Part shown: piece by piece, positions 9,201 to 17,222 of the stretch
Numbering within the stretch: the first letter of the stretch is position 1
Layout of the letters: the number at the start of each line of letters is the position of its first letter
Origin: Oceanobacillus halophilus
GTDB taxonomy: Bacteria; Bacillota; Bacilli; Bacillales; Amphibacillaceae
Length of the DNA stretch: 52,832 nt
Assembly (NCBI RefSeq): GCF_003628505.1
Contig: NZ_RBZP01000024.1
Location: 1 to 52,832 of the forward strand
Direction: 5' to 3'
Made by a program: the position numbers and the translations under genes
Notes under the pieces: model-generated
Databases searched by the model: none
Told to the model about the DNA's origin: nothing
Seen by the model: the letters and a program-made list of their open reading frames with translations, nothing else

Positions 9201-10584
9201 CAAGTACGACTGTATAATCTTTAAAAGTAGGATGAGAATTCAACAATTTCTCAAGTGCTTTTGCCGCATTTACACGTGGTAAAAGCCAAAACGTATGATT
9301 TAGCTCATTACGATATTTATTTTCAGAAAATGGAAATTTCCCTGAAGATAGATTATCTAAAAAGCGAACAACACTTTCTTCGTACTCAAATTTTCCATTA
9401 TCTTTCACTCTAAAAAATTCATTTAAATCAAATGCATAATCAACGTTTTTTTCTTCCTCTATGGTTAATCCTGCTGATACTTCATCTTCTATCATTTTAC
9501 TCATTTGATACGTGAATAAATTTAAAGTAGGTAAGCTTTCGTAAGGATTGCTACCGATTGTTGGATCCCAGTTTTCTTTAGCTTCTTGTTCATCTATATA
9601 CGACCAATTAAATATTTGCGCTTCAGAAAATTTGTTATTTGCTAACGCTTTAAATGGTGTACCAGATAAATGTAACGTATAATTCCTTTTTATTTGACTA
9701 AATGCTATATCTGTCTTTTTTGTATCAATTCCTTCATGGGCTTCATCAATGACTAACAAATCCCAGTCCAAGCCAGCTACCCACTCTAACTTTTTATAAT
9801 TACCTCCTGCAAACTTTGCTCCTTTTAAATCCTGCAACGATATAAAGGTAATTTGTGAAGGGTTGGCATAAGATGTTGTATCAATAAATTCAAGATATTG
9901 CTTTCTTGACATAGCCTTTCCATTTAATGCTTCTGTTTCTGAAACAAACTTCATTTGCGGCTCTTGCCATGCGATAAATTTATTGAAATCTTCAAACCAT
10001 GAGTTCGCAATTGCCGGTCTGTTGGTTACAATTAAAACATTTGTTGCATTTAAATTTCTTATAAAATCATAAGTTGTTAATGTTTTACCAAACCGTGGCT
10101 TAGCATTCCACAAGAACTCTTTTGGATCCTGATTACTTTGATAATACTCATACGTTTTTTCTACTGCTTGTTGTTGTTCATTTCTTAATACATAATCCGA
10201 ATGTTTATCATCAATTTGTATTTCATCATAATCACGACTGATAAATTTATCCGTTAGCTCTTCAGCCTTTTCCGGAGTTCCATTAAAATAAAACCACTCA
10301 TCAGCACGACTATTAAAATCCTTTTTCTCTATTCCATTTAACACAAGAAATCGATGTAATTCCTTATCACGGAACCATTCTCCATCAGATTTCCGAGCTA
10401 CTTTCTCAAATAATATTTCAGGATTTAATCCAGCTGTACCTACTTGTTCAATAATTCTCGTAACAACTTCACGTGTCGTATCACCTATTTTCACATAGCC
10501 ATCATGGTTCGGAACTTCTGGTAAGGTGTAGCCATATACTTTGTACTTAATTTCTTCAAATGGCTTGATTATTGTCTTATCCAT
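6241..10584 (-). CDS. Fused GIY-YIG-like/DEAH helicase/adenine methylase large subunit of an RM system
   Basis: The product is 1447 residues. Residues 14-100 look like a GIY-YIG (T5orf172-type) nuclease domain: VYGYTLPEV, GYVKIGDTTR (R38), E75 in DKELHRF, and EWFYFN. A superfamily 2 helicase follows: KPRFGKT near 160, VIDEAHEG near 278, LHLSGTPFKA near 307 and a C-terminal RecA-like half. About residues 720-870 are a highly charged coiled coil. The last third carries QIFTPKSVVKSMVD, a degenerate SAM loop (FADLYVKSGLYL, near 1005) and a normal methylase catalytic NPPY near 1110. It should cut, translocate and contribute target-adenine chemistry. It overlaps the 3' end of the small subunit by 8 bases (ATGGATAA). 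Eco57I-like and type ISP enzymes are the nearest relatives I know. Confidence 0.8.
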   Translation of the reverse strand: MDKTIIKPFEEIKYKVYGYTLPEVPNHDGYVKIGDTTREVVTRIIEQVGTAGLNPEILFEKVARKSDGEWFRDKELHRFLVLNGIEKKDFNSRADEWFYFNGTPEKAEELTDKFISRDYDEIQIDDKHSDYVLRNEQQQAVEKTYEYYQSNQDPKEFLWNAKPRFGKTLTTYDFIRNLNATNVLIVTNRPAIANSWFEDFNKFIAWQEPQMKFVSETEALNGKAMSRKQYLEFIDTTSYANPSQITFISLQDLKGAKFAGGNYKKLEWVAGLDWDLLVIDEAHEGIDTKKTDIAFSQIKRNYTLHLSGTPFKALANNKFSEAQIFNWSYIDEQEAKENWDPTIGSNPYESLPTLNLFTYQMSKMIEDEVSAGLTIEEEKNVDYAFDLNEFFRVKDNGKFEYEESVVRFLDNLSSGKFPFSENKYRNELNHTFWLLPRVNAAKALEKLLNSHPTFKDYTVVLAAGDGISLHDGVEAEALDLKENTKSFDKVRNAIEQNDKTITLSVGQLTTGVTVPEWTAVFMLNNIESPSLYFQAAFRSQNPYEFEKDDKLYRKENAYIFDFSPDRTLRLYDDFATGLSGSNPNTTEERKEKIKKLLNFFPVIAEDQQGTMHEINATEVLEIPTRITSREVVKRGFISNLLFANISGIFSGDSPFKEILDKIPPEKNKRLDKPREVSVTDPHLNDDGEVEVPKEVVLGKSKEVFGEKIYTSIEVVDEVVSSFEEAEEKQKESIRNLARDITSTFSDGFNNLKDSFKLNKGQTNKLKDSVNNSIEDVITEKSLTLSNQVKELEEEYENKKRAVDKRKDERELKAVTEQYEEEKQKIEESFTEEINKEVEKTIHTVVEEQIEKVEEKKKKTTEDDVRDHLRGFARTIPAFLMAYGDDQTRLDNFEKNIDNATFENLTSITIEEFKKLRDGFEYVDDKGNTKVIYGLFNEVVFNAGIREFLDTKKRLANYFDDSLSEDIFDYIPPQKTNQIFTPKSVVKSMVDTLENENPGIFSDKTKKFADLYVKSGLYLTEIVKKLNDRLKDQIPNQQERIKWILENQVYACAPSNIIYNIVKNFIYHDTVNVSTKNLIEVDTMKLASEEKLSNEIYKIFGDDKLRFNVIIGNPPYQDETIGDNKTYAPPIYHKFLEESYKLADKVEMIHPSRFLFNAGSTPKAWNKKMLSDEHLKVVNYFDDSSEVFPNTDIKGGIAITYRDKEKVFGEIGTFTAYGELNSILSKVSSNTSKTLDEFISGRGVYKLSKVAHEDYPEIKDIQSKGHKNDIGSGAFKLLKDIIFYKDKPKHEGEYVKILGLENSQRTYYWMDIKYLNAPISFEEYKVIIPQANGNGTFGEVISSPLILEPNVGATETFLSIGGFSTKYEAESVLKYIKSKFARAMLGVLKITQANTRDKWSKVPVQDFTEKSDIDWLKTISEIDKQLYKKYNLSQSEIQFIEDKVRSME

Positions 10585-11323
10585 CTGCTTCCTCCATCTC
10601 CTCTCTATAAATATCGCTTATTTTAACAGCTATATATCGCATTTCTTTTTGAACTTCATTTGTGTTTTCAGTTTCATCATTCAAAAAATCAAACAAATCC
10701 AGTTGCAGTGGTTGTTGTATTCCATTATAAATTGCTTTACCATTATCTTTTTTTACACTTCCGTATATTTCATCTAATGTATATTCTGTTCTTTGTATTT
10801 TAATATTTTTAGTCGTTTTCCTCATGTTAATAGGTTGCCATTCACTGAACACTAAAGGGCTTCCATCTATAGATTTTCTCGTTAAAAAATTACCATTACC
10901 AATATTTAATGAAATTATTTTCTTTGCACTATCTAATACTTTTTCCTTTAATTCTCCGTTATGTTGTTCAACTTGTTCTTTGTACTTATCATAATATTGT
11001 TGAAACATGTTCATCACACATGTTTGGGCATTATCTTCTAATAATTCAATTCCGTACAATGTTGTTAGAGCGAGCAAAGAATAATTCTCATATTGAATTA
11101 AATCGTTATTATATTTTTCAGATACCATGTTTAGCTTTCGCTCAAGTATTGCAACTAAAAAAGCACCCTCCCCAGCAGCCGGTTCTAAAAACGTTGCTGT
11201 TAAATTTTCACTAGCCTCTTTTATCTCCGGGATGTCCAGCATTTTATTTACTATTCTTTTAGGGGTAAATACTTCTCCATGTTTTTGAACGCGAAGCTTA
11301 GATTTAATAATTTCTTCTTTCAA
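10577..11323 (-). CDS. Small N6-adenine methylase subunit (SAM-binding half) of the RM system
   Basis: The product is 248 residues from a TTG at 11323 that has GGAGGG eight bases upstream; an ATG 16 codons earlier has no ribosome binding site. Near residue 15 it reads HGEVFTPKRIVNKMLD, then the SAM-binding motif I FLEPAAGEGAFLVA near 45, followed by GIELLEDNAQTCVMNMF. The catalytic NPPY motif that should come next is missing, and the chain ends after about 190 further residues. The downstream large subunit has the opposite pattern, a good NPPY but a poor motif I. The two proteins may therefore assemble one working methylase. Start of a two-gene operon. Confidence 0.75.
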   Translation of the reverse strand: MKEEIIKSKLRVQKHGEVFTPKRIVNKMLDIPEIKEASENLTATFLEPAAGEGAFLVAILERKLNMVSEKYNNDLIQYENYSLLALTTLYGIELLEDNAQTCVMNMFQQYYDKYKEQVEQHNGELKEKVLDSAKKIISLNIGNGNFLTRKSIDGSPLVFSEWQPINMRKTTKNIKIQRTEYTLDEIYGSVKKDNGKAIYNGIQQPLQLDLFDFLNDETENTNEVQKEMRYIAVKISDIYREEMEEADG

Positions 11324-11416
11324 ACATAGTACCCTCCTTTCATTGTCACTACTTTCGGTTATCCATTTCATTTCTATATAGTTCTATTCTATCATAAAGT
11401 ACTATTCTAAATTCAT

Positions 11417-11450
11417 TTGAAGTAATTGAAGTAATATACCTTGAAGTAAT
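11417..11450. promoter_or_regulatory. Three direct repeats upstream of the RM operon
   Basis: TTGAAGTAAT occurs three times, at 11417-11426, 11426-11435 and 11441-11450, in the same orientation. They lie about 95-130 bases upstream of the methylase start. Restriction-modification operons are often timed by repeat-binding regulators, but no controller gene is adjacent, so an operator role is only a suggestion. Confidence 0.35.
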
Positions 11451-11477
11451 AGGGAGTTGTTTTTCCTTATCTTTCTT

Positions 11478-11617
11478 TCAGATATAAAGACTGTTATCAC
11501 TATTTACTACTAAGTGATCAAGTACCTCAATACCTAGTTGCTTTCCAGCTTGACTAACCACTTTGTAAGTTTAATATCTTCTATCGATAGTGTAATGTCA
11601 TCATTATACTGATGTAC
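11478..11617 (-). pseudogene. RadC/JAB-domain protein, 3' relic
   Basis: Reading the minus strand from 11617 gives VHQYNDDITLSIEDIKLTKWLV, then after a one-base shift AGKQLGIEVLDHLVV and a stop at 11478. These match the C-terminal part of RadC-type JAB proteins (HNHPSGDPTPSxEDIxLTKRLVEAGK..GIEVLDHII), where the first His pair is already decayed. The N-terminal half is absent. RadC-like genes are typical cargo of mobile and defence islands. Confidence 0.7.
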
Positions 11618-11681
11618 AAAAAATAAACTTATTACTTTAATTGAGTATTGCTGTTTATTTAAACAATTCGCGTGGGTGAAA

Positions 11682-11736
11682 GGGTCAATGGCCCACTACT
11701 TCACTACCACTTTACCGTAATAAAGAAGAGGACACC
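11682..11736 (+). repeat. Palindromic repeat, copy 2 (decayed right arm)
   Basis: GGTCAATGGCCCACTACTTCACTACCACTTTA and a degenerate GAGGACACC right arm. Same orientation as the other copies. Confidence 0.65.
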
Positions 11737-11904
11737 TTCCATAAAAAAATAGCTTCTATTCATTTTATTTACAAATATAATAATATTTCAAAACCCTTAG
11801 AACGTATTTGAAGTAGGAATAAGATTTGCAAAACAGAGTTTTCCAGTTTTAACTTTCGCAACATGGAGAACACCTTCGCCTACCGAATTAGAACAAAAGA
11901 AATC

Positions 11905-12028
11905 GAATGCTAGCTTCCTGAAATGGTTTGTCCCATTAATAAATGCATAAAATAACTAGATGGTTCTCGTACACCTGAAGAAGTTCGTTAACAAATAGTA
12001 GCTGACTTACATCTCACAGATGAAAAAT
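11905..12028 (+). pseudogene. Mrr-type restriction endonuclease, N-terminal winged-helix relic
   Basis: Across frames the plus strand reads ASFLKWFVPLINA, then LDGSRTPEEVR, a stop, and QIVADLHLTDEKW. The order F-x-x-P-x-(L)-A-L, GSxTPxEV, I...L.LTDE is that of the Mrr N-terminal (Mrr_N) domain. The frame is broken at least twice and ends abruptly where palindromic repeat copy 3 begins (12029). The match is to a short domain, so confidence is moderate. Confidence 0.5.
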
Positions 12029-12073
12029 GGGTCACCCCCCTGCTTCTCTATCACTTTAAATGGGGACTTGATC
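12029..12073 (+). repeat. Palindromic repeat, copy 3
   Basis: GGTCACCCCCCTGCTTCTCTATCACTTTAAATGGGGACTTGATCC. It directly abuts the broken end of the Mrr_N relic. Confidence 0.75.
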
Positions 12074-12426
12074 CTTTTCCTTAACAACTAGGAATATTCA
12101 TCCCATTTAAAAAAGGCATTTCAAAAGGTTAGTCACTTTTGGAATGCCTTCAAATATATACCAGGGGGTAGACGACTATTATATCATGCTGATTTTTTAA
12201 AAAACGAATAATACATGGAAGAATATATTTATACAGGTTTGATTTATTTTAATATCTACTTTGAACAAACCAATATATGCACCCTACTAGTCCCCAGTCC
12301 CACTAAATACTATGTCATATGTTAATATTTGCTAGGACGATGGTCCTCTCCTCTTGTTTCATTTCTGTTTAAGAATAGTTGATAAAAACAACAAATTTTT
12401 CACAGGCAATGAATTCTCCCAATAAG

Positions 12427-12933
12427 TCATGTCTTGTTTTTCGCAAGTGAGTGTCTTATTTCATGTATTAGCTGTAATAATACCTCTTGTAATACTAAAA
12501 GGTATCCTACCGGTATAACAAAATAAATCGGCCATAACGGCACAAAGTTAGTTGCGACTGGTACTGCTATTTGATTATTAAAGCCGTCTAGAAAGAACAA
12601 AAACGTATAATATGTTAATAACCCAAAGACAATGACATCGATGGTCAATAACATAAACTTATTTATTCTTTGATATTTTTCCGACCGTCTTTCAATAAAC
12701 TCACTTAATCTAGGTAAAATATGAACCATATATACGTAGCCTAAAGCAGGAAAAATGGCAATCGGCATTAAAAAGTTTTCTATGATCACGTATGAACCAG
12801 GGATAGACGTTTTAAATATATTTCTCATAACTACATCTAATACAATAATAGTCATCATAGACAATATAGCTAATCCACTTATATTTTTTCCAATTTCTTG
12901 AATGACTTTATTTGTCTTCTTTATATATTGCAT
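12427..12933 (-). CDS. dctQ: TRAP transporter small permease subunit (DctQ)
   Basis: The 168-residue protein has four hydrophobic segments in the DctQ pattern, with a conserved-looking VMRNIFKTSIPGSYVIIENFLMP stretch after the first helix. DctQ is the small membrane partner that pairs with DctM in TRAP (tripartite ATP-independent periplasmic) transporters, which use an ion gradient to import organic acids captured by a binding protein. It is last in the minus-strand run hisD-like, dctP, dctM, dctQ. The unusual order with DctM before DctQ, and 113 bases between them, still fits one transcript. Confidence 0.85.
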   Translation of the reverse strand: MQYIKKTNKVIQEIGKNISGLAILSMMTIIVLDVVMRNIFKTSIPGSYVIIENFLMPIAIFPALGYVYMVHILPRLSEFIERRSEKYQRINKFMLLTIDVIVFGLLTYYTFLFFLDGFNNQIAVPVATNFVPLWPIYFVIPVGYLLVLQEVLLQLIHEIRHSLAKNKT

Positions 12934-13046
12934 AACTCCACCCCCAATATTATCGTTATTGTAGTATTATTTACTATTCGTGTAGCATCCCTCATAATTT
13001 AAATCATAGCTATTAAATATAAATTCACTTACTTATTGGTAATATT

Positions 13047-14354
13047 TTATTTCAACATTATACTTGGAAGCCACGTAATAAGTTGAGGAAATAATATTAA
13101 CAACCCAATAGTGATTATCGATGTAGCAATTGCAAAAATAAAGGTAATCTTAAACATTCCTTCAATGGAAACTCCCGTAGTACTACCTACAACAAAGACA
13201 TTTGTACCAACTGGTGGTGTAATCAACCCAATTGTACAAGAAATCATTACCATAACACCAAACCATATTGGATCCGTATCAATCGTTTCTAATATTGGCA
13301 TTACGATAGGGATTGTCATTAAAAGAACTGCTATATTATCGATAAACATAAATAAAACAAAGTAAAAGACTAATATTAAAATAATAATAATAGTTGGTGT
13401 ACTTTGTAAAGGTTCTAATAAAGCAATAAGTTTTCTTGGAATAAGTGACAATGAAACAAAGCGCCCAAATAAAGATGCCCCTATAACAATAAACATTGTC
13501 ATAACAGTAATTTTTGTCGTTTCTGTTAGAGAATCTTTAAAAAAGTCTTTATTTACTTTTCCCAATAAGATTGCCATAATGAAAGCAAGGAAAGCTCCAA
13601 CTGCCCCAGCTTCTGTTGGTGTAAATATACCAGTGAAAATCCCACCAAAAATCGATGTCGCCATTGCAGCTCCCATGACGATAGCAATAATATAGCGAGA
13701 TTTAGACGGCACCTCTGTTGGTTCATTCTCTATTTTCGGTGCTTCAGGCTCATACCTTCTTAAATAAACGATAAGAATGAAAGAAAATATGACAATCATT
13801 AAAATACCAGGAATTATGGAAGCTATAAACATTTCTCCTATTGGTACACGTGATGCAACTGCATAAATAATAGTCATCACACTTGGAGGGATTATTGCAG
13901 AAAGACTAGCGGCTACTGCTATTGTTGCTCCTGCGAACCGATTACTATATCCCCTTTTCTGTAACTCTGGTAAAGATACCTTCGCCATCGTTGCAGAGGT
14001 TGCTGAAGCAGATCCAGACACTGAACCGAGTAGTCCACCAATGATAATCGTAATTACTCCTAATGGCCCTTTTTTTCCACCCGATATTCTAAATGCTAAC
14101 CCATATAAATCTTGAACTATCCTTGTTCCCATAACAAACTGAGCCATTAATATGTATAGCGGAATAGTCGTAAGCGAATAGCTAGCTACTTGTGCAAAAG
14201 AATCACTCTGTAAAAAACCGTTTAGCTGCTGCACTCCTCCTAATAAAAATATACCTAAAATTCCCATTGATAAAAATAGGGAGCTAATGTATTGACCTAC
14301 GATTAGAAAATAGATTAATAAAAGGAAAGGAAGCATAATAATTAAGTTTTCCAA
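13047..14354 (-). CDS. dctM: TRAP transporter large permease subunit (DctM)
   Basis: The 435-residue, highly hydrophobic protein has the length and helix pattern (about 12 segments) of DctM. Typical motifs are GSVSGSASATSATMAKVSLPELQKRGYSNRFAGATIA-like text around residue 115-150 (first gate hairpin) and SxxIPPSVMTIIYA, then GIFTPTEAGAVGAFLAF and TPPVGTNVFVV near the C-terminus. It forms the ion-coupled translocation channel. The gene is downstream of the binding protein, separated by 252 bases that contain a very strong stem-loop, which probably sets its expression below that of dctP. Confidence 0.9.
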   Translation of the reverse strand: MENLIIMLPFLLLIYFLIVGQYISSLFLSMGILGIFLLGGVQQLNGFLQSDSFAQVASYSLTTIPLYILMAQFVMGTRIVQDLYGLAFRISGGKKGPLGVITIIIGGLLGSVSGSASATSATMAKVSLPELQKRGYSNRFAGATIAVAASLSAIIPPSVMTIIYAVASRVPIGEMFIASIIPGILMIVIFSFILIVYLRRYEPEAPKIENEPTEVPSKSRYIIAIVMGAAMATSIFGGIFTGIFTPTEAGAVGAFLAFIMAILLGKVNKDFFKDSLTETTKITVMTMFIVIGASLFGRFVSLSLIPRKLIALLEPLQSTPTIIIILILVFYFVLFMFIDNIAVLLMTIPIVMPILETIDTDPIWFGVMVMISCTIGLITPPVGTNVFVVGSTTGVSIEGMFKITFIFAIATSIITIGLLILFPQLITWLPSIMLK

Positions 14355-14606
14355 TACTATATTACCCCCTCATTATTACTTAAACCAGATAAATTTTCTT
14401 AATGAACGTCATAGTAGTTTCTAATGTGTTTGAACTCGTTTTTATCAATAAAACGAGTTCAATACACATTAATACTTATCAACTATAAAAAGTACTACAA
14501 AAATGTATATAAAATTAACTTAATGTATTTTCATTTGATAGTTTTATTATCTAATCAATATGAAATAAACTGCAAACTATCACAATTAAAACCATTTAAT
14601 TTACAA
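14355..14606. other. Intercistronic gap between dctP and dctM
   Basis: Holds the hairpin at 14422-14471 and otherwise AT-rich sequence. No promoter or gene that I can support. Confidence 0.5.
14422..14471 (-). promoter_or_regulatory. Long intercistronic stem-loop in the TRAP operon
   Basis: TAATGTGTTTGAACTCGTTTT and its complement form a 21-bp stem with a single bulge and a 7-base loop. There is no T-run on the minus strand, so it is not a standard terminator. Such hairpins after a binding-protein gene usually protect the upstream mRNA or limit read-through. Confidence 0.65.
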
Positions 14607-15710
14607 TTATTCCATATCCATGATTTCTTGAGGTAGCTTTCCACCTGATTCCACAATCAAATCTCTCCAAAGAAGTGCAATTTCTTTTCCTGCATGGTCA
14701 CGACTTTCTAAATCATGTATCCACTTTTCCCAAGTATTATAAATCGCTTGATTAATTTTATTTTGAACTTCTGAATCCAAGGTATCAACTTCTATAAGCT
14801 CTCCACCCTTTTCTTCATACTCAGGTAAGATTTCTTCCACTTGTCCTCTGTAAACTTCTGGACCTTCTTGGATCAACTTACTCGCTTCCTTTTTAAATAT
14901 GTTCTGTACTTCATCAGGAAACGAATTCCACGTTTCTTCTTTCATTGAGAAGAACACTGGAAAGTGTCCTAAACTCAGACCACTAATTGTAAAATCTGTT
15001 TGTTCGTCCACTCCATATGGTAGCCAATCAGGGACATTAAGCATAACGCCATCTATCGATCCACGACTTAATCCATCATAGATGTCTGTTGCTGGTAATG
15101 CTACTGGCGTAAGTCCTAATTCATTTATAAACATTTCATGTACATTTGAACTTGCTCTTATACGTATAGATTGATTGAAATTATCTAATGTATCCAGCTT
15201 CGTTCCCGCCGTAGAAATAACATATGTTTCAGTAGGATGAATAGGCAATACAAACAAATCTTTATCCGAGAATTCTAGCTCATAATATGTTTTTCCATCA
15301 CTAATTTCAACATCACTTTCAACTAATTTTTGAATAGCTTGAGCCGCTACACGAGCATCTGACTCTAATAATGGCAGTCCTACAACACTTGAATAAGGGA
15401 AGCGTTGTGGATCTAGAGTAGGTGAAAGTACCATTTCTATATCTATCGATTGATTGTTTAGTGCCTCCAAAGCCTCATCTGCTTCAAACAGTTCTCCACC
15501 AGTAAAAATGTCAAAATTAACTTCGTCTGTTTCCACCATTACTTTTTCTAATAATGGAATGGAAAAAGTTTCTACGGATCCATCTGAATTCGGATAACCT
15601 GTGGAAGCTGTATATGATTCTTTACTTCCGCTGACATTTTCACCTGCGTTACCACAGGCTCCCAATAATAAAACAATTGACAAGATGACTAATAAATATA
15701 TTTTTTTCAT
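14607..15710 (-). CDS. dctP: TRAP transporter substrate-binding lipoprotein (DctP)
   Basis: The 367-residue protein starts with a lipoprotein signal (MKKIYLLVILSIVLLLGACGN; lipobox LGAC, Cys20), so it is tethered outside the membrane. The body has the DctP fold features: ...EADEALEALNNQSID..., VVGLPLLESDARVA, IRIRASSNVHEMFINELGLTPVALPATDIYDGLSRGSIDGVMLNVPDW. The RxR(A) carboxylate-binding area and the SIDGV segment are typical and point to an organic-acid or sulfonate-like anion. It follows the dehydrogenase gene by 90 bases. The ligand cannot be named from sequence. Confidence 0.9.
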   Translation of the reverse strand: MKKIYLLVILSIVLLLGACGNAGENVSGSKESYTASTGYPNSDGSVETFSIPLLEKVMVETDEVNFDIFTGGELFEADEALEALNNQSIDIEMVLSPTLDPQRFPYSSVVGLPLLESDARVAAQAIQKLVESDVEISDGKTYYELEFSDKDLFVLPIHPTETYVISTAGTKLDTLDNFNQSIRIRASSNVHEMFINELGLTPVALPATDIYDGLSRGSIDGVMLNVPDWLPYGVDEQTDFTISGLSLGHFPVFFSMKEETWNSFPDEVQNIFKKEASKLIQEGPEVYRGQVEEILPEYEEKGGELIEVDTLDSEVQNKINQAIYNTWEKWIHDLESRDHAGKEIALLWRDLIVESGGKLPQEIMDME

Positions 15711-15800
15711 AAAAATCCCCCTCTTTATATTAAATACTTTATCATCCTATAGCTAACCGAATTCATAGTTTTATAATTTAATAATAATAACTTACCTTAA

Positions 15801-17075
15801 CTATAGAGATATTTTTCCATTTAATCTAATTTCTGCGGAGCGGCGATGTCCAATCAACCCTTCACGATCAGATTGTCTAATACAATGTGGCGCTAATTGT
15901 TGTACACCAGTCTCATCAACTTTCTGGTATGTGACTACTTTGAGGAATGTGCCCACCCATACACCACCTGTATATTTTGCAGCACCTTTTGTTGGTAAAA
16001 TATGATTTGTACCGCATACTTTGTCTGCAAATACAACAGGTGAATTTCCACCTAGAAAGAGTGAACCATAATTAGTAAATTTATCTTTATGGTCATATAC
16101 ATTTTCAATTTGTACATGTAAGTGTTCTGGTGCAATATCGTTTGTTACTTTAACAGACTCTTCAAGGTTTTCCGTTAATATAATTTGACCTCTTTTACTC
16201 CAAGCTGCTCTAGCTACTTCAGCAGTAGAAAGTGTTGTTAATTGATTTTCTATTTCTTCTAAAACGTTATGAGCCAAAGCTTCATTATCAGTTACTAGAA
16301 CGACATGTGTTTCAATATCATGTTCTGCTTGTGCAAGCAAATCAGTTGCAATAAAATCTACTTTTGCAGATTTATCTGCAACAACTAAAACTTCACTTGG
16401 CCCCGCCAGTAAATCAATACCTACAGTACCATTAACTTGTCTTTTGGCTTCTGTAACAAAACGATTTCCTGGTCCACTTATTTTATTTACAGGTTTAATT
16501 GTTTCCGTTCCATATGCTAATGCAGCAATTGCTTGTGCACCACCCACTGAATAAATTTCATCCGCACCTGATAAATGTGCAGCACATAAAACAGCGGGGT
16601 GTATTACACCGTCCTTGGTAGGCGGAGTAGCTACTCTAATATTAGAAACTCCTGCGGCTTTCGCTGGGATAACCGCCATCTGTGCTGAAGATAACAATGG
16701 ATATCTTCCACCAGGTACATAAGCACCTACTGATTCAATAGGGATGACTTTTTGCCCCAAATAAACGCCAGGAATCATTTCTTGTTCAAATTCTGTTAAT
16801 GTTCTTCTCTGCGCTTCTGCAAATGCTTTTATACGTTCAATAGAAAACTTAATATCTTCTAAAAGCGTAGCTGGTATTCCTTTCATTGCTTTCTGGATTT
16901 CTTCACTTGAAACACGTAAATCCTGAATTGCAATACCATCAAATTTCTCTGTATACTCTTTTAATGCACTGTCTCCATTTTTACGTACATTATTTATGAT
17001 AGCACTTACATTTTGTTCTAGATTCCTCCCTTCACTTGCTTGAATTTCTTCCATTTGTTTAATGTATTTCACCAT
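15801..17075 (-). CDS. Catabolic HisD-like dehydrogenase (histidinol/sulfopropanediol dehydrogenase family)
   Basis: The product is 424 residues from ATG 17075, with GGGAG upstream; a GTG four codons earlier has no properly spaced ribosome binding site. Family motifs are [81 protein letters not shown], and the active Glu-His in APEHLHVQ. It should oxidise an alcohol to an acid in two NAD steps. There are no other his genes nearby; it sits under a sigma-54 promoter with a TRAP importer. The VPGGRYPL form is the one I associate with HpsN-type catabolic homologues rather than biosynthetic HisD (VPGGTAPL). A role in using an imported diol or sulfonate is inference. Confidence 0.8.
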   Translation of the reverse strand: MVKYIKQMEEIQASEGRNLEQNVSAIINNVRKNGDSALKEYTEKFDGIAIQDLRVSSEEIQKAMKGIPATLLEDIKFSIERIKAFAEAQRRTLTEFEQEMIPGVYLGQKVIPIESVGAYVPGGRYPLLSSAQMAVIPAKAAGVSNIRVATPPTKDGVIHPAVLCAAHLSGADEIYSVGGAQAIAALAYGTETIKPVNKISGPGNRFVTEAKRQVNGTVGIDLLAGPSEVLVVADKSAKVDFIATDLLAQAEHDIETHVVLVTDNEALAHNVLEEIENQLTTLSTAEVARAAWSKRGQIILTENLEESVKVTNDIAPEHLHVQIENVYDHKDKFTNYGSLFLGGNSPVVFADKVCGTNHILPTKGAAKYTGGVWVGTFLKVVTYQKVDETGVQQLAPHCIRQSDREGLIGHRRSAEIRLNGKISL

Positions 17076-17121
17076 TTGTTCTCCCACCCTCTAATCATAG
17101 TTATATTGTCATTATTAACAT

Positions 17122-17138
17122 AGCAAATATCATGCCAA
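17122..17138 (-). promoter_or_regulatory. Sigma-54 (-24/-12) promoter of the hisD-like/TRAP operon
   Basis: On the minus strand TTGGCATGATATTTGCT matches the sigma-54 consensus TGGCAYR-N4-TTGCW. It lies about 47 bases upstream of the dehydrogenase start and just downstream of a gene for a sigma-54 activator. Confidence 0.8.
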
Positions 17139-17182
17139 TTAACAAAAGTTTGATTTACAAGGTTATATAAGTTCTTTCTATT

Positions 17183-17220
17183 CATTATTGGGTAATGTAA
17201 AGGGAACACACCCAATAATG
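17183..17220. promoter_or_regulatory. Inverted repeat, candidate enhancer for the sigma-54 activator
   Basis: CATTATTGGGT (17183-17193) and ACCCAATAATG (17210-17220) are perfect 11-base inverted repeats, spaced by 16 bases. They sit 45-98 bases upstream of the -24/-12 element, where sigma-54 activators bind. There is no T-run on either side, so it does not look like a terminator of the regulator gene. Confidence 0.6.
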
Positions 17221-17222
17221 GG

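Larger units (their letters stand above)
11618..12426. other. Gene-poor stretch with relics and two palindromic repeats
   Basis: It contains repeat copies at 11682-11736 and 12029-12073 and an Mrr_N relic between them (about 11905-12028). From 12074 to 12426 I see nothing beyond AT-rich DNA upstream of no gene; it is the 3' side of the TRAP operon and lacks a clear terminator. Confidence 0.5.

Noticed and set aside
6241..11323. DISARM or BREX locus
   Set aside because: There is a helicase and a methylase, but no DUF1998, PLD or PglZ/BrxC-type partner. The organisation fits a two-gene RM system.
15801..17075. Histidine biosynthesis gene hisD
   Set aside because: No other his genes are nearby; the sigma-54 promoter, TRAP neighbours and VPGGRYPL motif favour a catabolic homologue.
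17183..17220. Terminator of the sigma-54 regulator gene
   Set aside because: The inverted repeat has a long 16-base spacer and no T-run on the minus strand; its place upstream of a -24/-12 promoter fits an enhancer better.
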